A DNA stretch of 64,000 nt from Gymnothorax reevesii (Eukaryota; Chordata; Actinopteri; Anguilliformes; Muraenidae), in assembly GCA_029721435.1 (NCBI GenBank), contig CM056587.1:18980667-19044666 (forward strand), read 5' to 3'. The translations under genes were made by a program, and so were the position numbers. The notes under the pieces are model-generated. The model was not told where the DNA came from. It ran no database searches and was given only the letters and a program-made list of their open reading frames with translations. Shown piece by piece: positions 57,730 to 64,000 of the stretch. How positions within the stretch are numbered: position 1 is the stretch's first letter; each line of letters begins with the position of its first letter.

Positions 57730-60205
57730 ATAAGCCATAATCCTCCTTACTCATCAGTGAGGACCACACAAAATTTCCTCACAACCCCCAGGTATCGTCA
57801 CATCTGTAGTCTGTCAGGAGTTGTTTCTCACAAGTACACCCATACAAGACCACATACACGCATAGTTGTCATTTTGAAAGAATGAGGCAAGCTGTTCCAG
57901 AGTAACATCATACTTCGGTCACATGAATTCATGTACAGCATGTCTGCATCAGGCCAACCTACCATTCTCACTCTAAAGCTGAAATGAGATATTACAGTGC
58001 TCTATTTTCACTCAGAAACACAAACAAAACACAAGCTCGTGATGCTGAATAACTTTGATCTGGGGTGGGCGGGGGGAGGACTGGGGGTGTTTTGCCCGTA
58101 GGCAGGGCTGTTAGGGGGGAGGGAGAGGTATAGGGGTGAATGAAATTGTATCTGCCCAAGAGTTAACTTGATTTTCTGCAAAATAAAACTATTGTTCACA
58201 ACAAAAGCACAATTAGTCAATGGAATTTGGAATTCAATCAGTTCACCTGCAATTTCCATGAACTCAAAAAAAAAAAAAAAGCTTTAACAGACCACTCTGA
58301 AGTTTGAGATAACATATTCATTCCACGGTCAAACCAAAGAAAATCAGGAAAAAATGGAGCAATTCCTGCAATAGCTGGAATGCATTTTAAGGTTCATTTA
58401 CAGTTTACAGTTTACTGTATGGGGAGTGTTTGGATGCTGCACTCATCCAAATATGTGTGCAGTTGAATAAGATACAGCAAGTAAGAGAACAATGGCCGTG
58501 CCCTCAAAAAATCATAATCAATCATAAACCATTAAATGGGAGTCTGACAAACAAAAAAAAGCTTCACTCCAGCAAGCATACACATCGCGTGGTGATGCTG
58601 TTTGATTTTACTTCCTCCTTGAGACACGTGAATATACATCACCTGTGATGTAATGTGGAAAGGGACACAGCCTTTTCTCAAACTGCAGCACACTCAGCCT
58701 GCCATCAAATTCTTGTGCAACTTCTTTAAAAAATGTGTCATAATGACACAAACAAAGAGCTAGTACACCTCATGACACGCACTGACTCATACACTCAGAC
58801 GCTGACGCACACACAGACAAACACGCTCACCCACATGCACATATGCATGCAGATCAAACATACTGACATGCACGCACGCACACACAGATTAACACTCAGA
58901 CCTCTCTCACACAGAGTAATTTCCTCTGTTGTGACACCCCTCACGCTCCCGTTCTCCTCAGTTATGTGGAGCAGGACAGCGCTCCTGTATAGGCTTGTCA
59001 CGACAGCCTGCGTCTCCCTGCGGATCCCGGGAACATCGCCCCGCTTACTCACACCCAAATGGCGCACGGCATGGCCCAAAAGACGCCACGCCTTCCCCGC
59101 TCACTGAAACTCGCCAATGCAAATTACGTTTAACGACAGTGGCTCACAGCTCATGGAGTTTCATGGAGGAGGGTACGCCACAATCTAGCACTGAAAGTCC
59201 TGCTGTCTGCTTTGCAAATTCACCCCCCCCAGAATACCACAATAGATGTGACTCCTACCTCTCTGACCAGCTCCCAAACCTTACCAAAAATGGGCCTTAA
59301 ATGAGATACAAGACCAGCAAAACAGAGGCCACCTCTCCAGCCTCACCATTAGCCAATCAGAGAAGTCCAGACAACTCAAGATTTATAGGTCGCTTTATAC
59401 AGTATGATTGTGCAGACGGCAGATAGAACAAAACTCAACAGACTGAAGATCGCACACATACATTAGCATGCTGTGTTTAAGCTAATAGCATGAAGTTCTC
59501 TGAAAGAAAAACAGCATAAATCCCAACCAAAGCGATTGTGTTGGCTACAGCAAACAACAGAGCACTCCCCTCAAGACATCTTTCAAAATGACAGAGTTGA
59601 ATGCAATGAGAATCAAAGTCCCTCACAAAATCATCAATTTTCCCTCTTTTGAGTGTTTGGATGGGTAAAATAAGAGCTGAAGGCTTTAACTATGAAGTCC
59701 TGAAACTGAACTGATGCTTTAATTCAGTGTTCAGATCCACACCTGAAAACGTGACAAAAATTCACAGACATAAAACTGCGTCACGCTGAGAAGAAGCGAT
59801 TCATTAATAGGAACAGCGTTTATCGCTGAAATTAATGCTCCACGGCTGTCAGCAGCCTCGCATTCCTGATGCGTGACGGCTGGAGCACAGATTCCGCAAA
59901 TCCTGCTTCATCCCGCCCTGGTATTGCCAACACCCCCACCACCCAACTCCACCAGGCGAATCGATGATCTCACACCACCGCACACTGAGCGAAAGCAACA
60001 GCTGCCCTTGGACATGGCATTCCCGCTTCCTCACATTAAATCTCACCCAGACTCACTTCCTGTCCTCACTTCCCCACAGGCCTTTGGGTACGCGTACGCA
60101 AATGCACACTCAACACGGGTCCAGCGCACGAACATGAGCACAAATTCAGTGTAATGTATATGTTTGAGGACAATGATTAACAGTAACAGTTACCAACAGT
60201 AACCC
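57730..60205. other. No gene recognised
   Basis: CA-rich stretch at 58780-58890. The minus frame near 58885-59000 has Ig-like words but no suitable splice sites (see rejected items). Confidence 0.4.
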
Positions 60206-60450
60206 ACACCTCTTGCAGGGCTCCTACACATTTCCCTCTTCAAAATTCCAGACTTTTCCAGACTCACATTTCAAGACATCGAGGTAGATTCTTCGGACCA
60301 TATTAGACGCCACAGTACTAGCAGCGACAAGTCTCTTTTCAGATACATAATTTTAAATCCAACTGTTATGTGTTTTTGCATCGTGACTGAGCAAAATGTG
60401 AATTCATCTTGGCTACGTAACAGTAGAATTGCGCAACAGAACACAATTGT

Positions 60451-62432
60451 TAGTGGTGCAACGGATCATCGTTGATCCGTAATCCGTACGGATCTCCCTT
60501 CACGGTTCGGTACACACATGATCCGCGGATCGGTTGATGGGAAAAAAACGGCTGTCTAGGGGTGTGACGTTATCACATGTTGCCAGTGATGATTATGATG
60601 TGATAGAGAAGAGCTGAAAGACGCAACTGTGGTACAATGTTGAATTGAAAGAATGCTAATAGCCTAATCTAAAGAATTACAAAAAAAAACCTTGTACAAA
60701 CTCCATCCCTCATCGTAGTATTTTAGCGGATTTTTAAACACTTGCACCCTGGACTTGCATTCAGAGGATTACTCGCCCTGCTTTCACCATACCTTCTACA
60801 AACCTGTTCCCATTTACGTTTCCCAATTAGCAACTTGGTGTTAATTCTTTCAGACACGAAAATCAGTCGGTAGAATTACTGTCCCGCTCCCCTCATCCTG
60901 CATTGTTCATTGCAATTATCAAGCAGCTCCTCATCCACATTGTGACATAAAACGGCAATGTCTTTAGAAGCTTCTGAATTCACGTAGCTCACAAAATGAC
61001 ATTTTTTTTCTGTGTCCTGCTTGATACGCCTAGGAAAAATTTGCCTCAATGCCGTTTTGCCAGGTGAGAACCGAGTGTTAAGTTTGCTTACGTAAAAATA
61101 AAACTGTCTACAGCCAGTGACATTACCATAATGCAGGTTAACCCTCAACCTGTTGCCAATTTAGAATGGTACAGTTAGTAGAATTAAATAACTGAGTACG
61201 TAGGCTACAGATAAGATAATTTAATTTAAATTACCACTGATGATTAAGACATAAATCTTTGCATCAGTGGAGGGCTACAATGAGATCGCATCAATGGCAA
61301 TTAACGGTATTCTCTTGATTCTACATTCTAGTAGAATATTAGGTAGCAAATGCTGCTGAAGATGTTGTTTTAGATGAGGTTTATATTTTGTTTATGATGA
61401 CCTGGATAAATGCCGTTCACACATTCTCATATTGTAGCCTCCATACAACTTTCCCAGAAGCCGGACTATAAAGACCCCATAAATGATTTTGACAACATGA
61501 AAGTTTGATGCATAGCTTGAATTTGAATTGATTTTAAATGCATGCCATCAGGTAAACTTTCACAATGCACCAATAACCAATTTACTAAATTATTCAAATT
61601 ACCAATGCTTTAACACAAGAGTGTTAGTAGGCTAATTTAAAAGCCAACATTATTATCCCTTAGCGGCATAGTGTGCAGCTGTGCTTCCCCGCAAAAGTAG
61701 CCTATTCTTTTGGAAACATTTTGATGAAGTGTAATCTTAAAATAGATTTGGTTGCAAAAATGCTTGAATCACATTAATGAAAATCTGTGCTGTTCAATGG
61801 CTCCAAGTTCATAAATGCGACAAAAGCAGGCCATCTTAATAGGGCTATCTACAGATGTGAATAAATTAAGCAGATTAACCGTTTGATTGCTAATCGTGCA
61901 AAATAAACAGGAACAGCATGAGAGTAATTTGTCAAAATAGGCGTGCGATGCACGGAATACCCCTCAGTCCGATGTCGAAGTTTTTGGAGACGCCCGCCCG
62001 CCCAACCGCACGAAGGATAGCAATACCCCGTCAGCCTTGAGGGCTGAGGGGTAAAAAGGAGATGATTCTGTAGACCTCAGCTAAACTCCAATAAATACTC
62101 ATTAAATACGCCAATAAATACTCATTTAGCCCAATTCAGTTTTTCTCCCAGAAGCATTCACATGACCACTGATGTATGGCACTTTCAGCAGCTGTTCGTA
62201 TTGGATTAATTAAAGGAAGCGATAAAGCTTGCATGTTCGCCCCATGCCAGCAGGTGGTCTTACTACACTCCAAAATAATCAAGACGTCATATCGTCATAC
62301 CCCTAGGTTGTACGTGTTCACGTGAAGGGTGCTTGGTCTTTTGTTTTGTGTTGATCCGAAAAGTGATCCGATCTGTGACTCAAATCCTTGATCCAATCCG
62401 AACCCTAAGTTTCTTGATCCATTGCCCCTCTA
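60451..62432. mobile_element. 1982-bp hAT-type non-autonomous element
   Basis: Inverted ends TAGTGGTGCAACGGATCA and TAGAGGGGCAATGGATCA (read inward). It is flanked by a perfect 8-bp duplication ACAATTGT at 60443-60450 and 62433-62440. Eight-base duplications and TAG.GG ends are typical of hAT elements. The only open frame (60876-61148, minus, 90 codons) is not a recognisable transposase. Confidence 0.85.
62024..62053. repeat. Hairpin inside the hAT element
   Basis: TACCCCGTCAGCC pairs with GGCTGAGGGGTA across a TTGAG loop. Preceded by an unusually C/G-rich GACGCCCGCCCGCC stretch. Confidence 0.6.
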
Positions 62433-63009
62433 ACAATTGTAAGAGGAGTCCGTAACAGTAGGTCTTTGACATTTTATGAAACCACATCAATCAACCATTT
62501 TTAAAATTGCCACAGTTTAAATCTGGGCTACCCAATGGCATGTCTGGTGTGAAAACAGCGTGCGGCAGTTAGACCGAATTTCACACTAACGATTACTTTT
62601 GGCAAGTAATCAGCAGTTGACATAGATCATATTACATTAGATCGGTGCTTTATGTGACGTCTCAGAGGAAAAACATCTAATGTCGACGAAAGTAAAGTAG
62701 AATAATCATATTTCGTGCACAAACAATGTTTCATACAAATGATGAAACATCTATTGAGCACTATAATAATGAAATAAATTCCTGACAGTTACGATTAAAT
62801 TTATTATTTGTGTCAGCAGTTTCCCCTCTTTCTTCTCACATTGTCAATTTTATAAATTTTAAGAATCCAAAGCCGTGCCAAGTTTGGAAAAACAATTGCT
62901 TTTCCATACTTTATCTTTTTTTTCCAGACTTATCGAGACCTGGAAAATACCATAATCAAATTCCATACTTTTCCAGACTTTTCCATACTGCGTAGGAACC
63001 CTGCTCTCG

Positions 63010-64000
63010 GTTACATTCAGTCGCGTTATTTTGTACCTCCACACAAGTAAATAACAAAGTCCTGGATCAAGTTGACCCAGATTACTGCCAGAATGACACC
63101 ACTTCCAAGTCAATCCAAGACTGACCTCTGTTAAAAATTTCATTAAAATCTGTCCATAACTTATTCTCCAATGTTGCCAACAAACAAATATACCCATAAA
63201 CCAAGGCAAAACATAACCTTCTCGGTGGTTAGTACCATCACTATCCTTTATGGAGCATACATTTTGGAATGCATGCATCTTGACATACATCTATGACAAT
63301 ACAGCCTGAGGCCCACTCTCATCATTAATCATTCCTCCATAGTCAGTATGCCACAGTGGTAACAGGATCGCTATCCCAACCACTACTGGCATGGTTTCAA
63401 CACGGATTCTGGACATTGTCAACACCCTCGCAGATAAATCTCGACAGCCGAGGCGCTAACATGCGAATGAAACACGGACGGACGGACGCTCCCGCACGAC
63501 AGTAATGATGCAGCTTCTTTTAGGCCTGAAAAAATCTAACTCTGCTGGGAGTGCAATAACAGGACCCCCTGACCTGCACAACAGCAGGGGGGTCCCACGG
63601 AGACAGCCAGTGCGGAGGAGGCGATGGCGGCAGCCGTTTGTTTTATTAATACCAGCGAGGAAGAATTATGCCCAGGAAATGAGACACAATTAAACCAGCA
63701 GCGGAGGGGCCTCCACTAGACTGCAGGAAATGACTACACCCACACAATTCATTAATAGCAGTTCCCCCAAAACCGCCGTAACACGAGTGTACACTTTCCA
63801 TACGAGCTCAAACCCAGCGGGCAGTGAGTAAATTTAAAGAGCGATATCATCTATAGCAGGAGACCACAAGAAGACACACTTATGAATGGCTTACAACCAG
63901 GAGGCCTCACTCCCTGCACTAGACTCACAGGGCAAAAGGGGAGAGATGCCAAAATATTCGCAATTTGGAGTAACAATCACTACATAAGGGGTCCCTTCAA
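63010..64000. other. No gene recognised
   Basis: A short GGACGGACGGAC run lies near 63477. The minus frame 62859-63290 spans the transposon end and is not a gene. Confidence 0.4.

Larger units (their letters stand above)
60211..63003. mobile_element. Outer DNA transposon, split by a nested element
   Basis: Left end GCAGGGCTCCTACACATTTC near 60213 and right end GTAGGAACCCTGC near 63000 are inverted. Inside, CCAGACTTTTCCAGAC (left) and CATACTTTTCCAGACTTTTC (right) blocks extend the repeat. Without the nested element about 0.8 kb remains, so it is non-autonomous. Target duplication is unclear (CTCTTG versus CTCTCG). Confidence 0.6.

Noticed and set aside
58885..59000. Minus-strand segment with Ig-like words (LLHITEENGSV, EEITLC) that could be the first half of the last ptgfrn Ig domain
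   Set aside because: No acceptor in the phase (1) used by every other intron of these genes, and the join to 54049 would leave the strand B-C loop too short. It may still deserve a cDNA check.
60876..61148. 90-codon minus-strand frame inside the hAT-type element
   Set aside because: No BED zinc finger or hAT dimerisation motif recognisable; too short for a transposase.
1..64000. CRISPR arrays, rRNA, operons or other prokaryotic features
   Set aside because: Nothing of the kind is seen; spliced vertebrate genes and fish transposons dominate.

Overview
The window looks like a teleost fish nuclear chromosome. It is AT-rich, its genes are spliced, and it is full of fish-type DNA transposons: Tc1-like elements, hAT-type elements, palindromic MITEs and CA microsatellites. 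I cannot name the species. The only genes I can identify are two members of the EWI immunoglobulin family (CD101/IGSF2, PTGFRN, IGSF3, IGSF8), both on the minus strand.

Layout. 1-16 kb: no convincing gene; repeats include a solo LTR, a TTAA-flanked MITE, a foldback repeat, a 151-bp tandem repeat and Tc1 debris. 17.2-31.7 kb: a complete cd101-like gene of 12 coding exons, 4200 nt including the stop, 1399 residues. All internal introns are phase 1. It encodes a signal peptide, ten V-type Ig domains each on its own exon, one membrane helix and a short tail. Human CD101 has seven Ig domains. The extra ones come at least partly from a two-exon tandem duplication: Ig7 pairs with Ig9 and Ig8 with Ig10. 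The introns around these domains hold a LINE tail, a MITE and three Tc1/IS630-type remnants. 32.4-38.2 kb: three or four exon-like open segments on the minus strand that may belong to an unidentified gene. 33-49 kb: repeats, including an inverted copy of the LTR, a second copy of the TTAA MITE, a palindromic MITE, a repeat carrying DR1-type nuclear-receptor motifs, and two Tc1 wrecks. 49.2-54.05 kb: the 3' end of ptgfrn, with 3' UTR, membrane exon and the second half of the last Ig domain. The rest of ptgfrn lies beyond what I can see. 54-64 kb: presumably ptgfrn intron, with MITEs and a 1982-bp hAT-type element (perfect 8-bp target duplication) nested in another transposon.

The order ptgfrn then cd101 on the same strand matches human 1p13 (PTGFRN then CD101). 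Together with the CD101-like Ig7 and tail, this favours cd101 over igsf3. EWI proteins are type I membrane glycoproteins that associate with tetraspanins; CD101 is an inhibitory leukocyte receptor in mammals. Function here is inferred from family only.

Exon boundaries were read by hand from splice consensus, reading frame and homology remembered from the human family. No alignment, RNA or database search was available.
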